Below are positions 1 through 8,191 of a stretch of DNA of 64,000 bases, one piece after another. A program made the position numbers and the translations under genes. The notes under the pieces are model-generated. The model did not search any database. It saw nothing but the letters and a program-made list of their open reading frames with translations, and was not told where the DNA came from. This DNA comes from Bacteroidota bacterium (GTDB taxonomy: Bacteria; Bacteroidota; Bacteroidia; Bacteroidales; Paludibacteraceae): assembly GCA_017860345.1 (NCBI GenBank), contig JAFNAV010000001.1, positions 41,773 through 105,772 on the forward strand, given 5' to 3'. Each line of letters opens with the position of its first letter. Within the stretch, counting starts at the first letter, position 1.

Positions 1-88
1 TAACAACTTCAAAACCTTCGTTTTGCAGCTCTACCACCGTATGCGAACCAATATAGCCGGTTCCACCTGTTACTAAAATTTTTGCCAT
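1..88 (-). CDS. galE: UDP-glucose 4-epimerase, N-terminal fragment (gene runs off the window)
   Basis: Only the first 29 codons are present, read leftward from an ATG at 88. They encode a Rossmann-fold start with the NAD-binding motif GGTGYIGSH (residues 8-16), the usual beginning of GalE-type NAD-dependent UDP-glucose/UDP-galactose 4-epimerases. The ATG lies 9 bases after the stop of the upstream nucleotidyltransferase gene on the same strand, so the two are very likely one transcript for nucleotide-sugar supply. Other extended SDR sugar epimerases or dehydratases start similarly, so the exact substrate is inferred. Confidence 0.8.
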   Translation of the reverse strand, partial: MAKILVTGGTGYIGSHTVVELQNEGFEVV

Positions 89-97
89 AAAGAAATT

Positions 98-1003
98 TTA
101 TTTAAATAACTGGTTTGGATATACACCCTTGCGAATCAGTTCATTGATTTTAAGCACTACCTGAGGACGGTCTTCGGCGTAGGTTACCCCAAACCATTTT
201 GACGTAGTATCAAGAACCTTACACGAAGCCGTTTTCTCAACGATCAGATTGTTAACCGCCAACGGTATGTAAAACTCCGACTTCAGCTTATCGCCATGTT
301 CGGTCAGAAACTGTTTAAAATAAGCCAGCGAATAATCAAAATAATCGGGTGTGAAGCCCCACATATTCATAGACACAGGAGTATTAGCCGGAATTGTAAC
401 CTCCTCGCCTTTTTCATCAAGATAAACAATAGCACCGCTTTTTTCCTCAATATGAGTGCGTTCAACTACGTTTTTCAAATAGCCGTTTTCATCAACTACA
501 CAAACTCCACGGCTAACCGATCCACTTTCGGACAAAGTATTGCCCACATGATATCCCACCATACAGTATTGGTTTTTTTTGCCGGCTACACTACGTAAAA
601 AATCTGCCAGCACAGCAAATGACTCCTGTCCGTAAAAATCATCGGCATTAATTACAGCAAAAGGCTCCTTTATTACATCTTTTCCCATCAGTACAGCATG
701 GTTTGTTCCCCATGGTTTTTCACGTTCCGGGTTGTAAGCAAATCCCTCGGGCACGCTGCTCACATCCTGAAAAACGATCTCAACATCAATAAGATTTTTA
801 AACTTATTTACTACAACATCTTTAAAATCAGCCTCAAAGCTTTTACGAATCACAAAAACCAGTTTTCCGAATCCGGCTTTTATCGCATCGTAAATAGAGT
901 AATCCATAATTGTTTCGCCGTTGGGACCAAGTCCATCCAATTGCTTCAGTCCACCGTAGCGACTGCCCATGCCTGCTGCTAACACAAATAAAGTAGGTTT
1001 CAT
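98..1003 (-). CDS. Sugar-phosphate nucleotidyltransferase family protein
   Basis: A 301-residue cytoplasmic protein of the GT-A/NTP_transferase fold. The nucleotide-binding signature AAGMGSRYGGLKQ lies at residues 9-21, PWGTNHAV at 97-104 and the metal/nucleotide-binding NADDFYG at 119-125. Enzymes of this family join a sugar 1-phosphate to an NTP to make NDP-sugar and PPi. The gene sits 9 bases upstream of galE on the same strand, so a UDP-hexose role in envelope polysaccharide supply is reasonable. It is not closely like classic GalU or GlmU, so I leave the sugar open. A TAnnTTTG promoter element lies just upstream at 1027-1034 on the minus strand. Confidence 0.85.
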   Translation of the reverse strand: MKPTLFVLAAGMGSRYGGLKQLDGLGPNGETIMDYSIYDAIKAGFGKLVFVIRKSFEADFKDVVVNKFKNLIDVEIVFQDVSSVPEGFAYNPEREKPWGTNHAVLMGKDVIKEPFAVINADDFYGQESFAVLADFLRSVAGKKNQYCMVGYHVGNTLSESGSVSRGVCVVDENGYLKNVVERTHIEEKSGAIVYLDEKGEEVTIPANTPVSMNMWGFTPDYFDYSLAYFKQFLTEHGDKLKSEFYIPLAVNNLIVEKTASCKVLDTTSKWFGVTYAEDRPQVVLKINELIRKGVYPNQLFK

Positions 1004-1026
1004 AAAAATTAATTTAGTTTGAGGCG

Positions 1027-1034
1027 CAAAATTA
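1027..1034 (-). promoter_or_regulatory. Bacteroidetes -7 promoter element for the nucleotidyltransferase-galE unit
   Basis: Read on the minus strand this is TAATTTTG, a match to the TAnnTTTG -7 consensus of the Bacteroidetes primary sigma factor. It lies 24 bases before the ATG at 1003. No clear -33 TTTG is seen. Confidence 0.5.
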
Positions 1035-1180
1035 CGTAATTGTTTTGAAATAGTAAATTAATTCCGTGAGCATTTTTATCAGACCTACTATCGATTCATT
1101 TTATTCACATTTTTAATCAGGCAATCAATATTGTTGATAACTCCTGCCAGTGATAAAATAATGGTTGATATATTTATTTC

Positions 1181-1188
1181 TATCTTTG
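1181..1188 (+). promoter_or_regulatory. Bacteroidetes -7 promoter element for the DUF5715 gene
   Basis: TATCTTTG matches TAnnTTTG. It lies 24 bases before the ATG at 1213. Its position argues against an in-frame TTG at 1165 as the start codon, because that TTG lies upstream of the promoter core. Confidence 0.55.
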
Positions 1189-1212
1189 TGTGCTATAACA
1201 GTTATATTATAT

Positions 1213-1980
1213 ATGCAAAAAATATTTCTACGTCTGCAGAGGCACACCATTCTGTACATATTCATAGGGCTTACATTTCTCTCATCTATATTTATATACC
1301 TGATTACCAAATACAAAGAGCCAATTAAGGAGGAAAGCACATATACAAATTGCAATCAAAAACTACATGCCAGCGCTCCCATACAACCAAGCAGTGTACT
1401 GAATGATAAAAACGACATCCAACTGCTTCATGCTCAAACCAACGGACTGAAAGAGCCCTTTGCAACCAATGCCGCATTCGACAGCCTGATAACATTAATG
1501 GTACTAAGACACGAGCTTGTTGAACTGAAAGACAGCCGTTTGTACCATCTGAAATCGTTGAAACACTCGCACCCATACCTTATTCCCGAAGCGGTAGATA
1601 TGGTGAACGAGATAGCTTTTCGTTTTCAGAAAAAACTTCAGGACAAAAAGCTGGGAAATTATTGCTTTTTCCTTACATCGTTGTTGCGGACTGTAGAAAC
1701 TCAGGACAAACTCAGCAAACGAAATGGTAACGCCACCGACCATACTGCTCATTACTACGGCACCACAGTAGATATATCGTACAAACACTTTTACAACCTG
1801 GATACCGACTCCATAACACCAAGCTGGGAGGTGCTTCAGGAACTCACAAAAACGCTGATAGAAATGCGCGAGGACTGTAAAATACTGGCTGTTAGAGAAC
1901 GTAAACAATCGTGCTTTCATATCACCGTAGTAGTTTGCAAGCCCGACACTGCCGAAAACAAACGAAGAATTTCATTTTAG
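1213..1980 (+). CDS. DUF5715 family membrane-anchored protein, M15-peptidase-like
   Basis: A 255-residue protein with one N-terminal transmembrane segment (about residues 12-32) and a periplasmic remainder. The C-terminal half carries HYYGTTVDISY (180-190) and CFHITVV (234-240). The H-x-x-G-x-x-x-D plus later His pattern resembles zinc ligands of M15/VanY-type D-Ala-D-Ala carboxypeptidases, with H180, D187 and H236 as candidate ligands. The canonical M15 ExWH motif is absent, so peptidase activity is inference. A role in cell-wall trimming is possible. I chose the ATG at 1213 because the TATCTTTG promoter at 1181 lies between it and an alternative in-frame TTG at 1165. It is a single-gene unit. 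Confidence 0.7.
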   Translation: MQKIFLRLQRHTILYIFIGLTFLSSIFIYLITKYKEPIKEESTYTNCNQKLHASAPIQPSSVLNDKNDIQLLHAQTNGLKEPFATNAAFDSLITLMVLRHELVELKDSRLYHLKSLKHSHPYLIPEAVDMVNEIAFRFQKKLQDKKLGNYCFFLTSLLRTVETQDKLSKRNGNATDHTAHYYGTTVDISYKHFYNLDTDSITPSWEVLQELTKTLIEMREDCKILAVRERKQSCFHITVVVCKPDTAENKRRISF

Positions 1981-2090
1981 ACCTTTACCTCATTGTTAGT
2001 TTTTTTTCTTAATCAGGATACTAACGCTTTTTTATTTCATTTACATTAAAAAAACACAGATTTATCGATACCGGATTTAATTTTTTTCAT

Positions 2091-2098
2091 TACTTTTG
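2091..2098 (+). promoter_or_regulatory. Promoter -7 element of the tRNA-Lys gene
   Basis: TACTTTTG matches TAnnTTTG and lies 31 bases before the tRNA 5' end at 2129. Confidence 0.5.
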
Positions 2099-2128
2099 CA
2101 ACCGCAATTCATAAAAATTCTCATCTCT

Positions 2129-2201
2129 GACTTAGTAGCTCAGTTGGTAGAGCAACAGACTCTTAATCTGTGGGTCGAGGGTTCGAACCCCTCCTGGGTC
2201 A
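2129..2201 (+). tRNA. tRNA-Lys (anticodon CTT)
   Basis: The full cloverleaf can be drawn. Acceptor GACTTAG (2129-2135) pairs with CTGGGTC (2194-2200) through two G-T pairs, and the discriminator is A2201. The anticodon stem ACAGA/TCTGT encloses the loop CTCTTAA, giving anticodon CTT that reads AAG (lysine). The T arm has the GGTTCGAACCC pattern. CCA is not encoded. A terminator follows at once, so it is a single-gene transcript. Confidence 0.95.
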
Positions 2202-2202
2202 C

Positions 2203-2236
2203 AAAAGACGATTGGTAATACGGTCGTCTTTTTTTT
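2203..2236 (+). terminator. Rho-independent terminator after tRNA-Lys
   Basis: AAAAGACGA (2203-2211) pairs with TCGTCTTTT (2224-2232), with a 12-base loop and a T run. Confidence 0.85.
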
Positions 2237-2394
2237 GCGTTATACCCACACCTATAAATATCAAACCATCACAAAAAAGGCTGTATTTATTAATATATAA
2301 TCAACATATGCGCCATTAAATTAAAAACAGTCACTTCTTGTCTGTTTTCAAGAATCTGACATCCAACCGCAAAAGATATATCATTTTTAATATA

Positions 2395-2402
2395 TATTTT
2401 TG
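2395..2402 (+). promoter_or_regulatory. Promoter -7 element upstream of dapF
   Basis: TATTTTTG matches TAnnTTTG and lies 35 bases before the dapF ATG at 2438. Confidence 0.5.
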
Positions 2403-2437
2403 TGGACTAAAACAGAAATAAAACATTGAATTATAAC

Positions 2438-3271
2438 ATGAAATTCACTAAAATGCACGGAACCGGCAACGATTACATCTATGTAAACGGTTTCAGCGAA
2501 ACAATAGAAGACCCGGTAGCCTTCTCCATTAAATACAGCGACCGGCACAAGGGCATCGGATCCGACGGATTAGTCATTATCATGCCTTCTGAAAGCTGCG
2601 ACTTCAAAATGCGCATGTTCAATGCCGATGGTTCTGAGTCGGAAATGTGTGGCAATGCTTCGCGTTGCATAGGTAAATATGTATACGACAAAGGATTAAC
2701 CACCAAAACTTCTGTAACACTCGAAACTCTGGCGGGCGTTAAAGTATTGCAATTATTTATTGACAGCAACAACAAAGTAGAAAAAGTAACCGTAGATATG
2801 GGCGAACCTATACTCGACGCAACGCTTATACCCACAACTTTTGCGCAATCCAGGGTAATAAACGAACCGGTAACATTCGCCCCGGAGCTACAATATAATA
2901 TTACTACAGTATCGATGGGCAACCCACATGCCGTTATTTATCTGAAAGATATACATTTGCTCGATTTACCCAAAATTGGCCCGGTTATTGAAAACGCAGC
3001 CATTTTTCCGCGTCGTACCAATACCGAATTTATTGAAGTTGTAACCGATAATCATATTAAAATGCGGGTATGGGAACGTGGCTCGGGCGAAACTCAGGCT
3101 TGCGGCACCGGCGCCTGCGCAGCTGTAGTATCGGGAGTGCTCAATGGATTAAATCAGCGCAAAACAACGGTAGAGCTTCTTGGTGGAGAACTAACCATTG
3201 AATGGAAAGAATCGGACAACCACGTTTATCTGACCGGTAGCGCCACCACTGTTTTCGAAGGGGAAGTATAA
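2438..3271 (+). CDS. dapF: Diaminopimelate epimerase
   Basis: This 277-residue enzyme converts LL-diaminopimelate to meso-diaminopimelate for lysine and peptidoglycan. The two catalytic cysteines are visible: Cys71 in [10 protein letters not shown] and Cys222 in [10 protein letters not shown], the thiolate/thiol pair of PLP-independent DapF. The start [12 protein letters not shown] is typical of the family. An in-frame TTG at 2426 would add four residues but is less likely than the ATG at 2438. dapL follows after 163 bases on the same strand. Because dapL makes LL-diaminopimelate directly, the two genes together encode the last two steps of the aminotransferase variant of the pathway. Confidence 0.97.
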   Translation: MKFTKMHGTGNDYIYVNGFSETIEDPVAFSIKYSDRHKGIGSDGLVIIMPSESCDFKMRMFNADGSESEMCGNASRCIGKYVYDKGLTTKTSVTLETLAGVKVLQLFIDSNNKVEKVTVDMGEPILDATLIPTTFAQSRVINEPVTFAPELQYNITTVSMGNPHAVIYLKDIHLLDLPKIGPVIENAAIFPRRTNTEFIEVVTDNHIKMRVWERGSGETQACGTGACAAVVSGVLNGLNQRKTTVELLGGELTIEWKESDNHVYLTGSATTVFEGEV

Positions 3272-3434
3272 ATCAACAAAAGATTAAGAAAAACTTCCTA
3301 AGACCGAATCAAACCAAACATTTTGCACAAATTGCCCTTATATCATTTTTAAGCAACTAAGGGTAAAATATAAATTTAAACAACACTAACTTTACTCTTC
3401 GCCCACAGGGACCAAGAGTAGACACAACTAAATT

Positions 3435-4658
3435 ATGGCAACAATAAACGATAATTTCATCAAAATTCCTGCAACTTACCTTTTTTCTGAAATAGCAAAA
3501 CGGGTTGCTCAGCACAAAGAAGCTAACCCCAACGCCAAAGTTATACGTATGGGTATTGGCGATGTAAGCCTTCCCCTGCCCGATGCGGCTGTCGATGCAA
3601 TGATTAAAGCCGCCGAAGAACAAAGACACGCCGAAACATTTCGCGGATACGGGCCTGAGCAGGGATACGCTTTTTTGAGAGATGCAATTGTGGAAAATGA
3701 TTTTAAATCGAGAGGTCTGAGCATCGATGCCGATGAGATATTTGTAAGCGATGGCGCCAAAAGCGATACCGGCAATATTGGCGACATTTTCAGCACCAAC
3801 AACCGTGTAGCAATCACCGACCCAAGCTATCCGGTATATGTCGACACCAATGCCATGGGAGGACGCGCAGGAGAACCCAATAATCAAAATGTATGGAGCA
3901 ACCTTATTTATTTGCCTTGTAATGCCGAAAATAATTTTGTACCGCAACTTCCTCAGGAAAAAGCAGACCTGATATACCTTTGTTACCCCAACAACCCCAC
4001 CGGCACCACCCTCACCAAAGCACAACTGAAAGTTTGGGTTGATTACGCCAAAGCCAACGGCTCGGTCATTTTGTTTGATGCTGCCTACGAAGCCTTTATA
4101 ACCGAAGACGACGTACCACACAGCATTTACGAAATAGAAGGAGCCAGCGAAGTAGCCATCGAATTCCGTAGTTTTTCAAAAACTGCCGGTTTCACAGGAA
4201 CCCGGTGTGGTTACACAGTAGTACCCAAAGGCGTTACAGCTCTATCGGAATCGGGCGAAAAAGTACAACTCAACAAACTTTGGAACAGACGACACTCTAC
4301 CAAGTTTAACGGCACATCGTATGTAGTACAGCGCGCAGCCGAAGCCACATACAGTGCCGAAGGCAAGAAACAGGTAAAATCGCTGATTAGTTTCTACACA
4401 GAAAACGCCCGCATTATTCGTGAAGGATTACAAAAAGCCGGCTATACCGTATACGGAGGCGTAAACGCACCTTACGTATGGGCAAAGGCCCCACAAGGCA
4501 TGGGCAGTTGGGAATACTTTGATTACCTGCTGAAAGAAAAGAACATTGTGACAACTCCCGGAGCCGGATTTGGACTGAGTGGCGAAGGTTTTGTTCGCTT
4601 TTCAGCTTTCGGTAGTCGCGAGGACACCCTTGAAGCTATGAAACGATTGGAAAAATAA
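3435..4658 (+). CDS. dapL: LL-diaminopimelate aminotransferase
   Basis: A 407-residue class I/II PLP aminotransferase. It makes LL-diaminopimelate from tetrahydrodipicolinate and glutamate in one step, bypassing the succinylase/acetylase route. The DapL hallmarks are [10 protein letters not shown] (69-78), [15 protein letters not shown] (105-119), the PNNPTG segment (185-190) and the PLP lysine Lys249 in [16 protein letters not shown]. Length is typical of DapL. It uses glutamate as amino donor, which links it to the glutamate synthase genes downstream. A strong terminator follows, ending the dapF-dapL unit. Confidence 0.97.
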   Translation: MATINDNFIKIPATYLFSEIAKRVAQHKEANPNAKVIRMGIGDVSLPLPDAAVDAMIKAAEEQRHAETFRGYGPEQGYAFLRDAIVENDFKSRGLSIDADEIFVSDGAKSDTGNIGDIFSTNNRVAITDPSYPVYVDTNAMGGRAGEPNNQNVWSNLIYLPCNAENNFVPQLPQEKADLIYLCYPNNPTGTTLTKAQLKVWVDYAKANGSVILFDAAYEAFITEDDVPHSIYEIEGASEVAIEFRSFSKTAGFTGTRCGYTVVPKGVTALSESGEKVQLNKLWNRRHSTKFNGTSYVVQRAAEATYSAEGKKQVKSLISFYTENARIIREGLQKAGYTVYGGVNAPYVWAKAPQGMGSWEYFDYLLKEKNIVTTPGAGFGLSGEGFVRFSAFGSREDTLEAMKRLEK

Positions 4659-4680
4659 TCCACTCATACACATACAGTAA

Positions 4681-4726
4681 AAAAAATACCCGGAAGTTCC
4701 TGTTGGAACTTCCGGGTATTTTTTTT
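4681..4726. terminator. Strong, near-symmetrical intrinsic terminator after dapL
   Basis: A perfect 20-bp stem (4681-4700 with 4705-4724) around a TGTT loop, with A run on one side and T run on the other. It separates the lysine genes from the nitrogen island. Confidence 0.9.
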
Positions 4727-4965
4727 ACTCAAAAACAAGCAATTTGACATCTGAAAACATATTATCAAAAACATTTGCTATAAAAACAAGCTTAAATATC
4801 ACAAAATGGAATCATAAAATAATTTAAAATATCATTTTGATTTATTTTGAACGTTTTTAAATACTATTCATCATCAAAAAATACATTTTGCTTACAATGC
4901 GAAACCAGTAAAAAATAAAAAACAATAAAATGTCATATAATTTCTCATTTAAATATCTTTTTGCA

Positions 4966-4973
4966 TATCTTTG
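4966..4973 (+). promoter_or_regulatory. Promoter -7 element at the head of the nitrogen-assimilation island
   Basis: TATCTTTG matches TAnnTTTG. It sits in the very AT-rich 370-base gap (4727-5097) before the porin-like gene. The implied leader is about 120 bases, long enough for regulation, but I see no recognisable riboswitch. A sigma-54 GG-N10-GC pair was looked for near 5026 and does not fit. Confidence 0.45.
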
Positions 4974-5097
4974 CAGTGTATTTAAAAGCAATTTGATACA
5001 TTTTTATTCCAAAACAAACAAACTTGGCAATAAGCATGTGATCAATAAAATAAAAAACATTCATTATTAATTTATTAATTTATAAAAATTTAGGTTT

Positions 5098-5748
5098 ATG
5101 AAAAAAGTGAAAATTTTAGCAGTAGTATTAGTTGCTTTATTAGGTACAGCAAGCATTAAAGCTCAGGAATTCTCAGTAAATGCCGACGTAGTTAGTTCTT
5201 ACGTATGGCGCGGTACAAAATACTCAGGTTTGTCAGTTCAGCCAACACTTCAATTCACAGCAGGTGGTTTCTCTATCGGCTCATGGGGTTCAGCCGGATT
5301 AGACGGATTCCTCGAAATGGACTTGTACGCTAAATACGCATTTGGTTTTGGACTTTCTGTCGGATTAACTGATTATTATTATCCCGGAAGCGAATATTTC
5401 GACACAAGCAAAGAAACCGGAGCACATGGTTATGAAATCAATTTGGGTTATACCACAGGAGGACTTTCATTAGGAGCCAATTATATACTTAACGAAGCAG
5501 GTGGCGCACTGACTGCCGGAGGCGACAAATACTTTGAACTTGGTTATGCTTTCAGCAAATTCAGCATTTTTGCAGGTGCAGGCGATGGATGGCATACACC
5601 TGACGGAAAATTTGCTTTGGTCAACGTTGGAGTAAGTGCTACTAAAGAAATCAAGGTAACCGACACATTCTCAGTACCTGTAAAAGTAAGCGCAATTTTA
5701 AATCCAAAAACAGAACAATACTATCTAGTAGCCGGGTTTACATTGTAA
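5098..5748 (+). CDS. TorF-like putative outer-membrane porin (Gcw_chp-type beta-barrel)
   Basis: A 216-residue secreted protein. A Sec signal peptide at residues 1-22 ends in SIKA before QEF. The mature part is rich in alternating aromatic/Gly strands and has the SSYVWRGTKYSG segment (about 32-43) that marks the TorF/Gcw_chp family of small outer-membrane barrels. The final strand ends LVAGFTL, with the hydrophobic terminus typical of barrels. It is the first gene of a unit with glnK1 (52 bases downstream) and amt1. That placement suggests an outer-membrane pore for ammonium or small nitrogen solutes, but this is inferred from position only. Family assignment is moderately sure; substrate is unknown. 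Confidence 0.7.
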   Translation: MKKVKILAVVLVALLGTASIKAQEFSVNADVVSSYVWRGTKYSGLSVQPTLQFTAGGFSIGSWGSAGLDGFLEMDLYAKYAFGFGLSVGLTDYYYPGSEYFDTSKETGAHGYEINLGYTTGGLSLGANYILNEAGGALTAGGDKYFELGYAFSKFSIFAGAGDGWHTPDGKFALVNVGVSATKEIKVTDTFSVPVKVSAILNPKTEQYYLVAGFTL

Positions 5749-5800
5749 ATAGTTCCAACCAACAAGACAAATATTTTTTAAAGCAAATAAAATATTTTTT

Positions 5801-6151
5801 ATGAAAAAAATTGAAGCAATTATCAGAAAGTCGCAGTTCGAAGAAGTTACCGACGCTTTACACGAAGCAGGCATCGACTTTTTCACATACTGGGATGTAA
5901 CCGGTGTAGGAAATGAAAAAGCAGGAAATATGATTTTCCGTGCTACAGTTTATGAAACCCGCTTGATCGAACGTCGTATCATATCATTTGTTTGCCGCGA
6001 TAAATTTGTAGAAGCAGCAACTGAAGCGATTGTAAAATCGGCACGCACAGGCGAAATGGGAGATGGCAAGATATTTATTTCAACCATCGACGAATCAGTA
6101 CGCATACGTACCGGCGAAAAAGGACCAGAATCATTATACATTAAAGAATAA
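5801..6151 (+). CDS. glnK: PII nitrogen-regulatory protein 1
   Basis: A 116-residue PII signal protein that binds ATP/ADP and 2-oxoglutarate and plugs ammonium channels. It aligns with E. coli GlnB without a gap up to the T-loop. Tyr51 (the uridylylation position) is kept in RATVYETRL, GDGK ends at Lys90, and RIRTGE lies at 101-106. Near residue 30 the usual GMTVTEV is replaced by FFTYWDVTG, a shared feature of both PII proteins here. The amt1 ATG lies 18 bases after its stop, the classic glnK-amtB pairing, so its main partner is surely Amt1. Confidence 0.93.
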   Translation: MKKIEAIIRKSQFEEVTDALHEAGIDFFTYWDVTGVGNEKAGNMIFRATVYETRLIERRIISFVCRDKFVEAATEAIVKSARTGEMGDGKIFISTIDESVRIRTGEKGPESLYIKE

Positions 6152-6169
6152 TTAAAAACATTAGATATT

Positions 6170-7393
6170 ATGGATTTAACAGCTCTAACAACAGGACTAA
6201 ATACCTTCTGGGTTTTAATAGCAGGTGCGCTGGTGTTTTTTATGCAGGCAGGATTTGCATTGGTGGAAGCAGGATTTACCCGTTCAAAAAACACAACAAA
6301 TATATTATTCAAAAACCTGATGGACTTCTGTATTGGTACCATCGTATTCTGGCTTATCGGCTACGGCTTGATGTACGGTACAGGCAACGGGTTTATTGGC
6401 TCTATTGAATTTTTCTCGAAAACAGATCATGGAACAGCGTTAGGTATTCCAAACATGGCATTTTTCTTCTTCCAGCTGGTATTTGCCGCCACAGCCGCAA
6501 CTATCGTATCGGGAGCTATGGCCGAACGCACAAAGTTCATTTCGTATCTTATTTATAGTGCCATAATCTCAATGATTATCTATCCAATATCAGGTCACTG
6601 GATTTGGGGTGGTGGTTGGTTAGCCCAATTAGGCGTACACGACTTTGCAGGTTCAACCGTAGTACACTCAGTAGGTGGCTGGTTGGCATTAGTTGGTGCT
6701 TTTGTACTCGGCCCACGTATTGGTAAATACAAAAACGGTAAAATCAACGCCATTCCGGGACACAGCATTACTTTGGGAGCCTTAGGGGTATTCATTCTTT
6801 GGATTGGTTGGTTCGGTTTCAACCCGGGCTCAACATTAAGCCTCTCGAACACTGAATTGGTAGCCAACATATTCGTTACCACCAACGGCGCTGCCGCAGC
6901 AGGCGGTATTGCTACTCTGTTGGTAACCTGGATTAAGTATGGTAAACCAGGATTAAGCATGACCCTGAACGGTGTATTGGCCGGACTGGTAGCCATCACA
7001 GCAGGTTGCGACACGGTAACTCCCGGTGGAGCAGTAATTATCGGGTTCTTAGCAGGTATTCTTGTAGTATATGCCGTTGAATTCTTCGATAGAGTTGTAA
7101 AAATTGATGATCCTGTAGGTGCTATCTCAGTACATGGTATCAATGGTGCATTCGGAACTATTATGGTTGGTTTCTTTGCCGAAGGTAATGGTTTTAAAGG
7201 CCTATTCTATGGAGGCGGAACAGATCTTCTGGTAACTCAGATTATCGGAGTAGCAGCCGTATTTGCCTGGGCTGTCGTTACCGGTCTTGTACTGTTCTAC
7301 GCACTTAAACACACTATCGGATTACGTGTAAGCGCTAAAGAAGAAGAAAACGGGCTCGATTACTACGAACATGGTGAAAGAGCTTATAACTAA
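6170..7393 (+). CDS. amt: Ammonium transporter 1
   Basis: A 407-residue inner-membrane Amt/Rh channel with about 11 transmembrane segments. The pore twin histidines are His166 (VVHSVGG) and His322 (SVHGING), matching His168 and His318 of AmtB. It has no signal peptide and begins directly with a helix of the type NTFWVLIAGALVFFMQAG, unlike amt2, so the two channels are divergent paralogues, not a recent duplication. The charged C-terminal tail (KEEENGLDYYEHGERAYN) is the cytoplasmic segment that contacts PII. It follows glnK1 and is closed by a terminator at 7430-7460. Confidence 0.95.
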   Translation: MDLTALTTGLNTFWVLIAGALVFFMQAGFALVEAGFTRSKNTTNILFKNLMDFCIGTIVFWLIGYGLMYGTGNGFIGSIEFFSKTDHGTALGIPNMAFFFFQLVFAATAATIVSGAMAERTKFISYLIYSAIISMIIYPISGHWIWGGGWLAQLGVHDFAGSTVVHSVGGWLALVGAFVLGPRIGKYKNGKINAIPGHSITLGALGVFILWIGWFGFNPGSTLSLSNTELVANIFVTTNGAAAAGGIATLLVTWIKYGKPGLSMTLNGVLAGLVAITAGCDTVTPGGAVIIGFLAGILVVYAVEFFDRVVKIDDPVGAISVHGINGAFGTIMVGFFAEGNGFKGLFYGGGTDLLVTQIIGVAAVFAWAVVTGLVLFYALKHTIGLRVSAKEEENGLDYYEHGERAYN

Positions 7394-7429
7394 AAAAAGA
7401 AAACTTTAGAAAAATTATAAACAAAGGTT

Positions 7430-7460
7430 GAAGCTGATTTATACGATCAGCTTCATCTTT
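7430..7460 (+). terminator. Intrinsic terminator after amt1
   Basis: GAAGCTGAT (7430-7438) pairs with ATCAGCTTC (7446-7454), followed by ATCTTTT. Confidence 0.75.
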
Positions 7461-7475
7461 TGTATTTGAAGACAA

Positions 7476-7540
7476 ATCGTGTGTTTTTTAGTTTTATTGT
7501 TTTAAGCAGACCTCTTCGTGAGAAGCGGTCTGCTTTATTT
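7476..7540 (+). repeat. Amt 3' element, copy 1: conserved 27-base leader plus hairpin
   Basis: A 27-base stretch (7476-7502) is identical to 9651-9677 behind amt2. It is followed by a hairpin, GCAGACC (7506-7512) with GGTCTGC (7527-7533), capped by CTTCGTGAG and followed by TTTATTTTT. The hairpin could be a second terminator or the end of a small 3'-UTR RNA. The matching hairpin behind amt2 keeps pairing while its bases change. Confidence 0.7.
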
Positions 7541-7648
7541 TTGTAATTAAAGTAAGGGTTTTAGTAATATATTGTGATATTTTGAAATGATTTTTACCAT
7601 CAAGCATATCATATCCACACATTTTTTTTATTTTAATTGTCATTTTGT

Positions 7649-7679
7649 TTTGTAATTTAGGATGAAAAGATTATTTTTG
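7649..7679 (+). promoter_or_regulatory. Near-perfect Bacteroidetes promoter for glnK2-amt2
   Basis: The -33 element TTTG (7649-7652) and the -7 element TATTTTTG (7672-7679) are separated by exactly 19 bases, the consensus spacing. It gives glnK2-amt2 its own start, independent of glnK1-amt1, with a leader of about 120 bases. Confidence 0.7.
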
Positions 7680-7803
7680 CATCAATATTCAATGAAAAAT
7701 CTCATTTTAACACCATTTTAACTTCTAAAAAGAATATTGTCCACAAAAAATCATATTTCATAATCACATATAAACTAAAATACACAAATAAATAAAAATT
7801 CTT

Positions 7804-8151
7804 ATGAAAAAAATTGAGGCAGTAATACGCAAATCGAAGTTTGAAGATGTCAAACAAGCGTTGTACGATGTCGATATCGATTGGTTTTCGTACTGGGACA
7901 TTACAGGCTTAGGCAAGTCCACCGAAGAACAGGTAGTTCGTGGACAGGTATTCAAATCGGGCTACATTCAGCGCAGAATGATTTCAATAGTAATACGCGA
8001 CGTAAATCTCGAAAAAACCATTAACGCCATTCTTGATTCGGCATGGACCGGCGAAACAGGCGATGGTAAAATTTTCGTTTACGATATTGAAGAAACTTAC
8101 CGCATAAGAACGCGCGAAAAAGGTCCGGGTGCTTTATACAATCAGGAATAA
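7804..8151 (+). CDS. glnK: PII nitrogen-regulatory protein 2 (no Tyr at the uridylylation position)
   Basis: A 115-residue PII paralogue about 2 kb after the first. The fold-defining parts are present: MKKIEAVIRK at the start, TGETGDGK ending at Lys89 and RIRTREKG near 100-107. The T-loop differs: where PII-1 has VYETRL, this protein has VFKSGY, so the residue equivalent to Tyr51 is Phe50; a Tyr occurs at 54. The nucleotide-site RTGE is RTRE. Uridylylation at the usual site is therefore not possible, and signalling may be by ligand binding alone. It lies 40 bases upstream of amt2 and is presumably the dedicated plug of Amt2. Confidence 0.93.
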   Translation: MKKIEAVIRKSKFEDVKQALYDVDIDWFSYWDITGLGKSTEEQVVRGQVFKSGYIQRRMISIVIRDVNLEKTINAILDSAWTGETGDGKIFVYDIEETYRIRTREKGPGALYNQE

Positions 8152-8191
8152 GCAACAGCAGTACAAAACACAAAACAGTAAAAAAACACCA

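Noticed and set aside
1165..1212. TTG-started extension of the DUF5715 gene
   Set aside because: The TATCTTTG promoter core at 1181-1188 lies inside it and an ATG follows at 1213.
5021..5040. Possible sigma-54 promoter before the nitrogen island
   Set aside because: GG and GC are 6 bases apart, not 10; the TAnnTTTG element at 4966 is a better candidate.
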